The translations under genes and the position numbers were made by a program. 64,000 nucleotides of DNA from Cantharellus purpuraceus (lineage: Eukaryota; Basidiomycota; Agaricomycetes; Cantharellales; Hydnaceae). The notes beneath the pieces were generated by a model, which saw nothing but the letters and a program-made list of their open reading frames with translations, made no database searches and was not told the DNA's origin. Each line of letters starts with the position of its first letter. Positions within the stretch are counted from its first letter, which is position 1. The stretch covers positions 102,501 to 166,500 of the forward strand of contig JALBUN010000034.1 of the NCBI GenBank assembly GCA_025174535.1, given 5' to 3'. Positions 23,144-34,091 of the stretch are shown here, one piece after another.

Positions 23144-24175
23144 TAATCCTTCTCTGTCACTTTTCTGTCAAAGCAATTGCGTACCTCCATTGTGAGTGAT
23201 TGATTCGCCACTGTACGTACATCTCATGACACTGGTCAGGTATTTCGTCTCCTTACATATCCCAACTCTCCATTATGACATCAATTAACCAGAAATATTG
23301 TAAAAAAGCGTAAGAATCAAGTATAATAAATAGTAAGCAAATGTCCGAATGGTGGCAAGCACGTTAGTACACAGGCTATAATGCTCACGAAATCATCTCA
23401 CCTTCGTCATGAATACATACGCACTGACGAGGACGTCCTCGCTGTGACTACAGGGTTTGCTCTCGGGGAAATATTAGGGACATATACGTCCTGTATCTAT
23501 TTCCCTAATGATTTGAAACTTTGATATAAGTTCCGCCCGTATGACAAGGTCACAAACGATCCAAGATAAGCAGTTTTCCAGAATCCCCTCAATTTCGCAA
23601 GTTGACTCGAACTGATTTGGTTATGAATTTGATTCTCCAGCTCATCCAAGAATGAGCTCATATATGCAATACAATGTTTCAAGGGTATATTCTTCCGGTG
23701 TCAGTCTTTACATGTACTGCCCCGGTTTCCACCACCCCACGTCTCTAGTATTCTCCCTTCACATGTAACTTCTGCACCTGTTCCTGCTACCATAACTTCT
23801 TTTGCTATAGCACGCTCCTCTTGTCTCATTATAATGGGACAGGCACACCCTCCTTTAAGCTTCCAGTGTGGAAGGTTTTGTTCTTCCTGCCTGCTGGGCA
23901 GCATGTTTCCAACGCGAGGTGGATCGGTATTCTCGACGGTAACCACCTGTGTAAGATCTTTGTCCATGTCCTCCAGTTGCCATCCCTAACAAGTCGATCA
24001 TTGTTCCGAGGAGCCAGTTTTGAGCTCAAACGGAGAGTTCCGTGACGAGGGTGTAATCGCAATAGCTTAAGGCTTCGAACCACCGACAAAGACAAATGGC
24101 CACTTCAAGGACGGTATCCATCAGTACATTGACGTGCTGTGAAGCTCGAAAGTACGTACCCGACGCTACCCAACG
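23144..24175. other. Intergenic, no gene resolved
   Basis: 1.0 kb between the convergent ends of COA6 and the DUF4604 gene. A minus-strand frame at 23,682-23,497 and opposite frames at 23,820-24,100 show no known motif. Probably 3' UTRs and spacer. Confidence 0.4.
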
Positions 24176-24827
24176 TCATCCTATATCCTCTCTATCAAAG
24201 GATAGTAATCCTTTCTTTAATTTCTTGGATTTTTTTGGATTTTGCTTCGTATCATCAGACTTGCCGCTCCCGTTTGGAGCCTTGCGTTTCAAACCAGTCG
24301 TCTTAGTTTCCTCCTTCACCTTTTTTGAAGAAAACGAAAGTCCAGATGATGAATCGATAGTTTTCGTTGATTCTGTAGTAGATCCTTTGAAAGTCGTGGA
24401 TGACTCTGAAGCATCAGGCTCTGCATGCAGTGGCGGAAGACCCTGTGCTGAGTAGCATAGAAATAATCACGCAGGAATAAGAAGTTGACATGAAAGTTGT
24501 TGATGACGGCACACCTTTGCGCCTCTCATTCTTCGCCTCTAGCTCAGTCAAATGCTTCCCTTCTTTCAGAACGACTACTATCGGCTTCTCATCAGCATCA
24601 TCCTCGTCATCTGACCGTCTTTCATCGTCTTCAGGTCGTTCTGGTATAGGAGGTCGACGTTCTCGACCAAACTCATCAAGACCATCTAAATATTGTGGCT
24701 CGTCCTCATCGTCTGCTGCACCTCTGCCAGCAACCTGGTTCTGTAGCCTTACAAGGAACGAGGGCTTGTGGCTGTCATAAGCAAGACGGGAAGAAAGCTG
24801 GTGGCGAGTAGGTTCTTTAGGTGGCAT
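24176..24827 (-). CDS. DUF4604 (KIAA1143-like) nuclear-type acidic protein
   Basis: Exons 24827-24515 and 24447-24176, 194 aa. The family signature is at the N-terminus: H-Q-L-S-S-R-L-A-Y-D, then K-P-S-F-L-V-R-L-Q-N-Q. A D/E-rich middle follows, then K-P-I-V-V-V-L-K-E-G-K-H-L-T. The tail is lysine-rich (K-K-S-K-K-L-K-K near residue 180) and could be a nuclear localisation signal. The biochemical function of this eukaryote-wide family is not established. It is divergent from TFB2 with 80 bp between starts. The intron (67 bp) is placed by phase; its acceptor could shift by one AG. Confidence 0.85.
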
Positions 24828-24907
24828 TATAACGCTTCAACGAACGCTACGGCGTTGGCAGTACCGTTCGGAAGCAACTCCGCCACTCCGCTCACGATCT
24901 TGGACAA
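24828..24907. promoter_or_regulatory. 80-bp divergent promoter, DUF4604 gene / TFB2
   Basis: Only 80 bp lie between the two start codons. It holds 'cgaacgctacggcg' and no TATA box. The two genes likely share a nucleosome-free region. Confidence 0.5.
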
Positions 24908-26975
24908 ATGCCACCGGCCCCTACACGAGGATTAGATGCTATTCCACATTCATTGTTACCATTTCTGCAATCTCAGTCACAAAATTCATTGACTCGACTT
25001 TCCTCTCGCCCATCGTCATGTCTAGCCATATTTCGGTACGCGTCATGGGTCTTGTAGTTGTCCGATTCTTATAGACTCGGTATGGAAGCCTATTGGGTCC
25101 AATGGAAAGGCAGATTGTGATGAATCTGCTTTGGCTTGACTCCTCTGTACCAACTGCAACCCTAGATTCGTGGATAACGCGAGATGGGCGAAAGTATGTC
25201 TGGCAGTCATGCGTAGAAGAATGTCACAGAGAACTGTATTCCACAGACATTATGACGCCGCCATTAGCTCACTCGCACGACTACACATTATAATGAACCC
25301 TTCGTCTAAATTAACCTTGAATTCTACTTTCAAAGCGGCATTTAGAATGGCAATCACAGGAGAGTATGTGTACACTTCTGATGTTTCTCAATTTCCACCT
25401 AAACATGACTTGATGGTAGTGGAGAGCATAGAAGCTTTGGAGTCCCTGCAGGGAAGGATGAAAAACGATCTGCAAGCATAGAAGTTTTGGATGCATATGC
25501 CGTAGAGCGTTGGGAGGTAAACATTTTGGTCTTGATTACTACATTCATTGATTTTCCTTCTCCCCTTTCCTTGCAGACAATTCTTCATTTCATGGTCTCA
25601 TCTGGGACAGGACAGGCGCCAGCAAAGCCTTCACAGGGTGTATTATATCTTTTACAACGGAGTGGCTTGATGACAACGATGCTATCGCAGTCGTATGTAC
25701 GTTCCTTGTGTCTACTTACAACTTGTCCTGAAGGTTCCCCCCGCCATTTCCGACGTTTCCTAAACTAAAATAGGGGAACAAGCATGAAAATCACTTCCTC
25801 AGGCTTTCAATTTCTCCTCCACTCACCTCACGAGCAGTTATGGACTCTTCTCTTACAATATCTACATATGGCAGAAGTATGCACCTGTTCACGACTTGAT
25901 ATTTCCAAATACCGACATTTCGTTCAATACAGGAACGGCAGATGGATCTGGTTGAGGTCCTCAGCTTTTTGCTGATGCTATCAACTATGGAACTGGGCCA
26001 GGATTATTCCACTGAGAATCTCAGCCCAACGCAGCTCACCATGCTCGAAGACCTGCGAGACTATGGCCTTGTATGGCAGCGTAAGGTAAGGAGTCCTTCA
26101 CTGCAGTGATCATGTCACGTTCAAACAGCTAATTGTGCTTGGTCTTTCAACCTCAGCCCTCGTCTCGTCGGTTCAATCCTACACGTCTAGCCACCACCCT
26201 CACTTCGTCTTCTCCCCCATTACCCACTTCAATGGGCACAGGCTCATCAATGCAAAACAATGGCTCAACCTCGGACGGATTTATCATCCTCGAGACTAAT
26301 TATCGACTATACGCGTACACAGGTACGAGATGCGTTGTGATTTTGTTTGACTTGAACCTTGGTCCAACACGCCCATGTATGGGCAGACAACCCGCTGCAA
26401 ACAGCGGTTCTTAATCTCTTCGCAAGCCTAAAATCCCGCTTCCCAAATCTCGTGGTTGGGAGCATCACACGCGATAGCGTGAAAAAAGCACTGGCTAACG
26501 GCATCAGTGCCGATCAGGTCCATATATTCCCGAAGATGGTTGCCCAATCTCTGACCCTATTGAATTGACACAGATCATTAGCTACTTGACAGCACATGCT
26601 CATCCTCAGATGCGGAAAAATGTGCGCATGCGATTTAGCTTTCTTACATATTATTCATACCAGGCTTGCTCAGAATCCCTTATTACCTGTGACTGTTCAA
26701 GATCAAATCCGCCTATGGGAGCTGGAGAAGAATCGTCTCAAATCACAGGAAGGCACGTATCACCTCATTGATGGATTCTATCTTGAATGTCAAGTTCCGC
26801 AGGCTATCTATATACAGCATTTGCATCTCAAGCCGACTACGAGTTCGTACTTGATTACGCGAGAAAGTTAGGAGTCGTGATATGGGAGAACTCGGCAAAG
26901 CGCTGCTTTTTCGGTACCTTGGAAGGACACGTCAATGTGCGGGGCTTCATTGAACGGAGAACCGGAGGTGGATAG
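24908..26975 (+). CDS. TFB2: TFIIH subunit TFB2 (p52/GTF2H4), 12 exons, 452 aa
   Basis: TFB2 is a core TFIIH subunit that anchors and stimulates the XPB/Ssl2 ATPase in transcription and nucleotide excision repair. Exons: 24908-25035, 25089-25193, 25247-25363, 25477-25516, 25577-25692, 25774-25876, 25933-26085, 26157-26322, 26387-26517, 26574-26621, 26674-26752, 26803-26975. Phases all agree. Family landmarks in order: C-L-A-I-F-R-L-L-G, E-R-W-E-T-I-L-H-F-M-V, T-S-S-G-F-Q-F-L-L, D-L-V-E-V-L-S-F-L, L-G-Q-D-Y-S-T, L-E-T-N-Y-R-L-Y-A-Y-T, H-A-H-P-Q-M, D-Q-I-R-L-W-E-L-E, then a C-terminal domain with W-E-N-S-A-K-R. Length matches human (462 aa). The last intron has a GC donor. The third intron (113 bp) is the least certain, because part of it could be exon. 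Confidence 0.93.
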
Positions 26976-27164
26976 AATTGAGTGGCGCTGTATTTGGCTC
27001 TTTTACCCTTCTCTAGATTGTAATATTCAGATTGTAAAGCCACCACACTTCAAAACGCGATAATACGCAGTGCAGTCTAAGCAGTGCCCAGTAGTAGCGT
27101 CTTTATGAGACGCGTCCGTATCGCGAGCACGTGACGGGTGACGCAACTCATCGCACTTAGATCC

Positions 27165-28387
27165 ATGTCAACACTTTCAGTCCACTCCGCTGCACAAAAC
27201 AGTATGTGGACCATCCCAATCCAAATCATTGTTCTGATTAACAATTTCCTGTGATCACCGTAGATCAACTGTCTCTCCTGCGCTCACTCCTAGCAGAGAA
27301 TCCAGCCCAACTTAACGCAGGAGACGCGGTGCGGCAGATCCAATAGTTTCAAAATCAGCATACTCACACATATATCTTATTGTTCGCGTACGGTGCTGTC
27401 TGCAGGACGCTCGCACGCCATTACACTGGGCATCCTCCTCCCCAGGCGGAGTGGAGATTGTTCAATTTCTGCTCCAGCAGAACGGTATTGAAGTGGATAG
27501 GCCAGATAGCAGTGGGTGGACACCACTTCACATCGCAGGTAAGAGTTTCCACGCCTGGAATTTGAAGGAAGGGTGTGTAGGGCTGTTTCTAGTTAGTGCA
27601 GGACGAGAGGGCGTCGTTCGAGAGCTACTCGGTGCAGGGGCGAATGCGAATAAGACAAATGACAAAGGTCTTACTCCCTTGTGCGTGGCGCGCTTCATAT
27701 CGCATCGCAGCCGATTGATGAAATCGCGTAGACATTATGCTGCGTCAAAGTCGCGTGTATCAGTGAGTTTGACTCCACACTCACGCTTGTCATCGCGAGA
27801 CTATAGGACCCACAGATTGGTCAACTACTAATATCACGCGGCGCAGATGTAAGCCCTCGTGTAGTGCAGTGACATACTCAGCCTTCATACACAGCTAGAT
27901 CAATGCGAAAGATCGTGCAAACCAACACCCTCTGTAGGTCCCCATTGGTTGATTGTATGCACACACCCACTAACAGTTAAACACAGACACCGCGCCGCAA
28001 CAACTGGCTCAGCTGGCTTCGTATCACTGCTTCTCAACCCACCAGAGGGTGTTCCAAAGACACGTTTAAATACCGCAGACCGCGTTGGTGAGTCTCACAC
28101 GTCAGCAGCCAGAGATACGACGTTCATCGCGCTTATCAAGGAAACACACCGCTGCACCTTGCCATGGAGTCGGGACATGCAGAGGCCGCTGTACTGCTCA
28201 TAGAAGCCGGTGCCGATCGTCATCGTGTTCGTATCCCTTTCCCAATATCACGCGGCACACAGCTCATGTCTATAAAACCCATCAGTTGAATCATGAAGGT
28301 CAAGCACCAGAGGAAGTCGAAGGCGTGGGTGGGCAGGAGCAGAAGAGAGCGCGGGAGTATGTTATCGACCGAGTTGGGAAGCCTTAA
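27165..28387 (+). CDS. NAS6: Gankyrin-type 26S proteasome assembly chaperone, 10 exons, 233 aa
   Basis: Ankyrin-repeat chaperone (PSMD10/Nas6) that binds the Rpt3 ATPase during assembly of the proteasome base. Exons: 27165-27201, 27264-27328, 27406-27538, 27602-27680, 27732-27762, 27816-27848, 27899-27933, 27987-28087, 28141-28226, 28286-28387; total 702 nt in consistent phase. Ankyrin cores are visible: R-T-P-L-H-W-A, W-T-P-L-H-I-A-G-R-E-G, L-T-P-L-H-Y-A-A, Q-H-P-L-H-R-A-A, N-T-P-L-H-L-A-M-E-S-G-H. They are joined by L-L-x-x-G-A-x-x turns. Length fits gankyrin (226 aa) and yeast Nas6 (228 aa). Repeat 5 has a five-residue insertion (P-P-E-G-V). It lies 189 bp downstream of TFB2 on the same strand. 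Exon 6 may begin 9 nt earlier, in frame. Confidence 0.92.
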
Positions 28388-28747
28388 TGAGCCTTTGCTG
28401 TACTCCTGCAGACGTAAATATCAATCCATTACTACAGCCTCGAGGAATGATGGCAACGTGTTGGAGTGAGGGCAGATCGGTGTGCGTCTCTTTGTGTTGA
28501 AGTCAAGCCTTTCTGGAGTCCAGTCCTCGCTGAGCTTGAGTACTCCAACTTGCATCGTCCATGACTCGGGGAGGTCGGTGAAATAACAAGATGTATTACA
28601 GATTTCAGTGCACGTCCGGTATGGTTCATCTGTATCATGAGAACGGTATACCTGCCTGCCATACGTTATACCAGAGGTGACTACCCCCATACACAGTCAG
28701 CTCGCCTTCACCACCTGTATACGACCATATAGCACAAACTCACCCGT
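28388..28747. other. Convergent 3' spacer, no gene seen
   Basis: 360 bp between the stop codons of NAS6 and the RING gene. Short open frames only. Confidence 0.5.
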
Positions 28748-30680
28748 TCACACATATATCCCCACCGCACCACTCTCGGGGTCCATCTTCCATCGACCCC
28801 CAATCTTGACACTGACATGCACACGTCCGCATCCCGAGACGGGACACGTCCATTCGTACTGGTCCTCAACTACCTCGGCCTTAGCTGCCGGGCTCGTGGC
28901 GCGTTTGCGTTTCGTCCCGCGGCGCCGTGTCGAAGATACACCTCCACGGGTAACGGGTTCAGTCGTCGCAGGTTGGCGAGGAGTGCGACGCGGTCGAATG
29001 GAGCAACTGGATGTTCTGGTGGTAACTGACGGCGAAGGCACTGTAGCATTGCGTCGAGGGCGGAGACGAGAGAGCATTGAGGTGTCCGAGGAAGAAGGAT
29101 TGTTTGCAGGTTCGGAAGAGGGGAGTGGGAGAGACATTTTCTCCCCGTCGTCAGACGGCTGAGGTACGGGATCGTTGACTGGCGCAGCAGGAGCCTTGCC
29201 TTTGCCCTTGACATCGAGGGTTGTGACCAAACCCTTCACCTCATTCTCACTGTTATTTCCAAGATCGATTTTCTCTTCTGCTCCCTTTCGCCTTCGCTTG
29301 CCCGTCCTGATATTTTCAGGGGGGTCGATGTCCTCGACGTCCCTACCGTTCTCTTCATCCGCAAGCTCCCTTTCCCGCTCAGGCACCATCAGACTGTCCA
29401 CACACTTCCCATCCAAGACATGGCCACATCGTAATCCCCACACGCGCCTTCCTTTCCTTTCCTTTTCACCAACATCCACCATCCCATCGGCATTCGCCAG
29501 CAATGGATCCAGACACTTTGCGCAAACGAGAATTTCTGATCCCTCCACCTTAGCCTTAGATGCATCATCCTCCTGCTCTATGCCGAAGTCATGTGTCCAG
29601 CCAGGGCCCGGTCGTATTGGGTGTGTCAAACTCGTGTCATAGTCTGGACCGAGGCCGAGTGCTGCATCTCTACGACCCCATGGTCCCAAGGCACCAAAGG
29701 ACGAGAAACCAAAGAAGCCCGCACCAGGAGTATGCCCAGGCTCCCCTGCGAACTCGGCTAAATCGGTTAAATCGAGTGCCTGATGCAAATGGTGGATACT
29801 GCCTGGGTTCATCCTGGGTCTCCCGCGTGATGGATTTTGGCCAGATTGTGAAGTCATGAATGCATTTCTAGAAAAATAAGATGCGAAAAACCTGGAAAAA
29901 ATGGCAGAAGGGAGTCCCAAAGATGTGTTGTTCTCATTATGTGAGAACTCATCATAGACATCAAGATTAGGAGCTTGAAAGTGGACTTGTGTGCGAGGAC
30001 CGAGGCGACGTGAGTTGTTGCCCTGGGACAAGAGTCCCCCACCGAGTTGTATGCCGCTGCCACTACCATTACCAGTATTATGGTTGTTAACTGACTGAGG
30101 TGGATCGTCGAAAGGGAGGCGAGGTCGTCCTTGATTGGGACGTGAAGGTGGGGGGAGAACGGTGAAAGGCGACGGCTCGGCAATGAGGGGTGGAAGAGCG
30201 GGAACGGGAGGAACAGGGTGATATTGTGGAGGTGGAGGTGGTGGGGAAAAGATTCTGAAAGAAGAGTCTGAAGACCTTGGGTTAACATTGTCCTACAAAC
30301 CGGACGCGAACCTGCTCACTTTCTGTGCGTCGATTTCGATGGCTTGAATTTGCTGACCCGGATGGATGTTCCTCGTCACTGTCTAAGACAACGATAGGGC
30401 GGTTCTGGGCACCATTTCTGGTCCTCTGACTTGCTGTACTCCCTCCAACACCTGTATCCTCTATGACAGTGACAGAGTTGTCGTCGACGACGTTGCGTGT
30501 GGCAGCTGGTGGCCTGGAATGCCTCTGCATCTCCGAGTTATCCTCGTCTACGACAATAATTGGTGTGCGTGAATAGTCACGAGACACAGGTCTTTGTCGG
30601 AAACCAGTGAGCTCGATGTCGTCAATGGGAAGGTGCTGATGGGTGTCTGGACTTGACCGTTCAACTTCTGCGGTGGACAT
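28748..30680 (-). CDS. RING-type protein with four SUMO-interacting-like motifs, 626 aa
   Basis: Exons 30680-30320 and 30267-28748. The N-terminal 105 residues carry four hydrophobic/acidic motifs like SUMO-interacting motifs: I-E-L-T (22-25), P-I-I-V-V-D-E-D (40-47), V-T-V-I-E-D (70-75) and P-I-V-V-L-D-S-D-E-E (95-104). A proline-rich, disordered middle follows. From about residue 367 a RING begins: C-A-K-C, then L-R-C-G-H-V-L-D-G-K-C. The final zinc pair, W-T-C-P-V-S-G-C, lies only at about residue 595, after a disordered insert of some 185 residues with basic patches. This layout suggests a SUMO-targeted ubiquitin ligase (Slx8/RNF4-like), acting in the nucleus on sumoylated proteins. That function is inferred. 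An upstream in-frame Met exists at 30,830, but the chosen start is the first with a compact N-terminus. Confidence 0.8.
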
Positions 30681-31565
30681 TGTATGGTTAAAGCCGCAGC
30701 ACGTGTCAAAGCAAGAAGCAGTGTGTGAACAAGATATGGAGAAGGCAAAGAGGTGACGTGCTGACAAAGCCGGACGCCACCCTCGTTCTGAGCTAGACGC
30801 CACCCTTGTTCTAAGCCAGCCTCTGGTCAATATCTGACTTTGCCTCTAGTGGCACCAATATATCTTATCATGCGGTGTACTCTTGGTACAGTCTTCAACA
30901 TGACGTGGCACACTTTCGTTCCTTTCTTTCTCGGCTCAACGGACAACACTCGGACAGTGGAACACTAGCCGGTTAAGTATAAGTATCCATCCCTGATCTA
31001 TCGAAGGAACTCAGCTCAAGATGACTCCATCCATTGTATTCAAACCTTTTTTCCTGATGATCTGACTCACCAAAATTCAGGAGAAAGGTTCAGATCAATT
31101 CCGCATGCGTTCATCGACCCTATCACAAGATCTGAGAGCCTCATAAGTCTTTCGGCTCATACTGCACCTCGTTTCAGTACACATTTTCATGGGGAATGAC
31201 AATACAAATTTTCATACCAATGTGTTGATCGGGGGCGGATCTGTCAGCTGGATCACTGCATATGAAGTAGCCTCACGTGTAATGACTTGTCATGGCCTGG
31301 TACTACAGGATACAGCTCTACCCAGACTACATTTGGCGATGTGCTACAGTCCAGCTACAAATGAGCCAAGTTGGCATGACTGGCTGTAACTACCTGCAAC
31401 TCCAATCGGCGACCTTGCGATCGACATGACACACATTACCTACCTAAGTAACAAAAAGATTGTAAGCGGCGATCCATGCTATCGTCATCACCATTAGGCT
31501 AAGGTATTGACAAGAACAGGTATTTCGTTGAGTCAAAACCTTGTTGGAATTGTTTATGAATATGA
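30681..31565. other. Intergenic, no gene resolved
   Basis: 0.9 kb holding the promoter of the RING gene and the 3' side of LAS1. A small plus-strand frame at 31,189-31,389 has no recognisable motif. Confidence 0.45.
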
Positions 31566-33324
31566 TCAATTGTATACTCCAATTGGACAGGGTTTCCACC
31601 CAGAACTCTCATCGAGCAGTCTCCATCCTTTGGCCTCGAAATTCCGTTCAGACGGTGTCTGTGCCAAGATGTTTCTTCGAGAGGACATCTCGACATCCGC
31701 GTCTTCTAGGTCATGCGCTACAGGGGATGGAGAAGGCCCTGTAAGACCTGAACTAGGGCGTAATTGGGAAAGTCGTCCAGACATTATGTCAAGTGCATTG
31801 TCCTCCCACGTCTGACGTAGAATCCACGGACAGGTCAGCAAGTGAGGGGAACGAGTAGTAATGGTCTTACCGAAACTCGACTTGAATGTTGAATAGCTTT
31901 AGAAAGTAGATTGACTTTTTCTTTAAGATGCACATTGTTTTCTGACAAAGCCGCTAGTAATGACCGGATACTATAGTTGGAGAGTCAGGCAGGTCGCAGT
32001 ATACACCCCTGAGGAACTTGCGTTTTATTATCGTCTGCTCGACCGAGACTGACGAGGAGTCCCTTCACGACTTCGCTGACTTCACATCCTGCATATGGAT
32101 CATTGCCCCATTGGTCAATGATCCACAGCGCCCAGGAAGCCAGCGTATGGTCATATGTTGGGTCAGCGGCAGGCACGTCGCCGACAGGGTAATCGTTGAC
32201 GGTGGACAAAGCTTGTGATGGAGCAGTAATATGCTTGATTATATGAGAGAGGAGTGTAGAAGGGAATGAGGGGTGCCGCGACTGTAGGTGTAGTACTAGC
32301 GGTGACCAGAGCCCGATATGTTGCGAAGCGGGCAGCACCAATCTTTGAAGATGTGAGGGACGTTTCCTAAAATCAATAAGTGAGATGAATTGTTTCCACT
32401 GAAGAAATGTATACTGGCCTCTTGGACACCGGGACTAGACCACCTCGGGCGATTAGTGCATCGCACAAGCACCCCAAAGCCAATCGTTCCTTTGCATCTT
32501 CTTCATCAGGTTCTGAATCAAAGTCAGATTGAACCACAGAAGCAGAGAATTTGGCTTCTGAAATCCATTGTTCAATGTCTCGCAATATTTGAGCCTCCGT
32601 GTGTTTGAAGCGTGCCTTGAGCGACGTATCGCGGGTTGTAGATTTGAGAAGGTGCTTATATTGTGTAAGTAAAGGTGATATGGGCGGCGGCTTCACCCCA
32701 GAAGCACCTGAATGGTTCGCGGGGGAAATGGTGGGCAAGAAATAGTTGCGCAAAAGCCATGACATCGCCTTCGTTATTCAAAATTTTAAAGGAATAAAAA
32801 TAAACGTATTCAGCATTTCAACTCTTAGAATAAAGGAGTGGCCCATCACCTCTCTACAGCCCTCACGGAGCAACTCTAAACTGGGTAGCTCTTCGTGGGT
32901 GCCAGCATGCCGCAGCTCAACGAACCACAGTGGCAATCCAATCTGTGCTGCAATGGACGCAATCGGGCGTGCGAATGCGCCGTGTTGAAGCGGATCAACG
33001 AGTCCGTTTACCAAACGGATCAGTGCCAGAGAGTAGGACTGGCGCAAGGCTAGAGTAGAGGTATTTGAATGATTGTCATCTTTCAAGATAACGGTCAGAA
33101 GCAACAGGGCAGAGTCCAATGCGTGAGGTAATGCCGTCGAAGATTTCCAGGCTGCTAGCTGTTACGAAATGAGCCTCGGCGAACGCAACGAAGTAATTAA
33201 ACAGACGCACTCTATTGACAGCAAGAAGTTTAGCTGGGAGATCCTCCTCAGATTCATATATCCAAGAACAAATCTGCTCTATCTCGGAAGGATTTGACCA
33301 CGGTACACGCCTAGGAAGCCTCAT
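31566..33324 (-). CDS. LAS1: LAS1, HEPN endoribonuclease for ITS2 pre-rRNA cleavage, 487 aa
   Basis: Las1 cuts the ITS2 spacer of pre-rRNA together with the Grc3 kinase in the nucleolus. Exons: 33324-33211, 33158-32850, 32768-32419, 32366-32005, 31953-31871, 31811-31566; total 1,464 nt. Family marks: R-V-P-W-S near the start, A-W-K-S-S-T-A-L-P-H-A-L, R-L-V-N-G-L-V-D-P-L-Q, then the HEPN catalytic motif R-H-A-G-T-H (R-x4-H) in L-P-L-W-F-V-E-L-R-H. Next comes L-P-S-L-E-L-L-R-E, and the conserved end G-W-R-L-L-D-E-S-S-G-W-K-P-C-P-I-G. The third intron (32418-32367) has no GT in usable phase. The best join uses a GC donor and keeps the basic S-K-R/K-R-P linker. The fourth intron could be 36 or 51 bp; I use 51. 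Confidence 0.9.
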
Positions 33325-34091
33325 ACTCGCCAGAAACAAACAGCTCTGGTCACTTTTTTGTGCTGTCTGAGTTTGAAAGCGCTGAGTCTGATCATCAGGC
33401 GGCTGTCATCATTACGGGAAAAGTGTCCAGAAGCGACAATTAAGGTCAATGACGTATCCGCCTCCACACCAAAATAATCTCAATGCATTGTAGATCGTAA
33501 TCGGGGCCGCGTCCACATTAGCATACAGAGATGCAGCCTTGAGCTTGAAACTTTAGCTTTGGCTTCTCAGCCCACTCAGCGATCTGGCTGACCACCTGTC
33601 CAACCCTCGATGCAAGATTCCAGGTCAGGGAAGGCATCAAGCCAAGCAGTTGATAAAATCGCCCCTGGCAAACACCCTCTCCATGACAAAGACATTAGCC
33701 TGTCAAGCAAACTAACAAGATAATAAATGCATGCGTAAATCTACGAGCATGCAGGCTTCATAATTGTTGGAGTATGTTGTGTATTCAGATTCTTGTTTCC
33801 AAGGGGATGCAACCACTCGCAGTGCACATTGAATAGAGAGTTATATAGCAGGGTATAGTAATGTCTCCGAGAGAAGCTATCATTTTTGCATTTATATATT
33901 TTCTACAGATTGAATTTGGAGTATATATATATTGCAATTGTAAAGTGGATTGTTCACGATGTACATGCAAAATAGACATGGGTCAAATGTGGCTTATAGT
34001 GGTGGTTTTAAAAAAGAATGTACATAAAAGCCAGTTTCATGGACATGCGAACTAAGTTGTTGGAAAATGCATAAAGCCATGAAGGATCTAC
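33325..34091. other. Intergenic, no gene resolved
   Basis: 0.77 kb between LAS1 and the next minus-strand gene; AT-rich near 33,880-33,960. I see no coding exon or RNA gene. Confidence 0.45.

Noticed and set aside
28676..29162. Plus-strand open frame across the RING gene
   Set aside because: It is the antisense shadow of the RING gene's large exon, where the minus-strand frame carries the zinc ligands.
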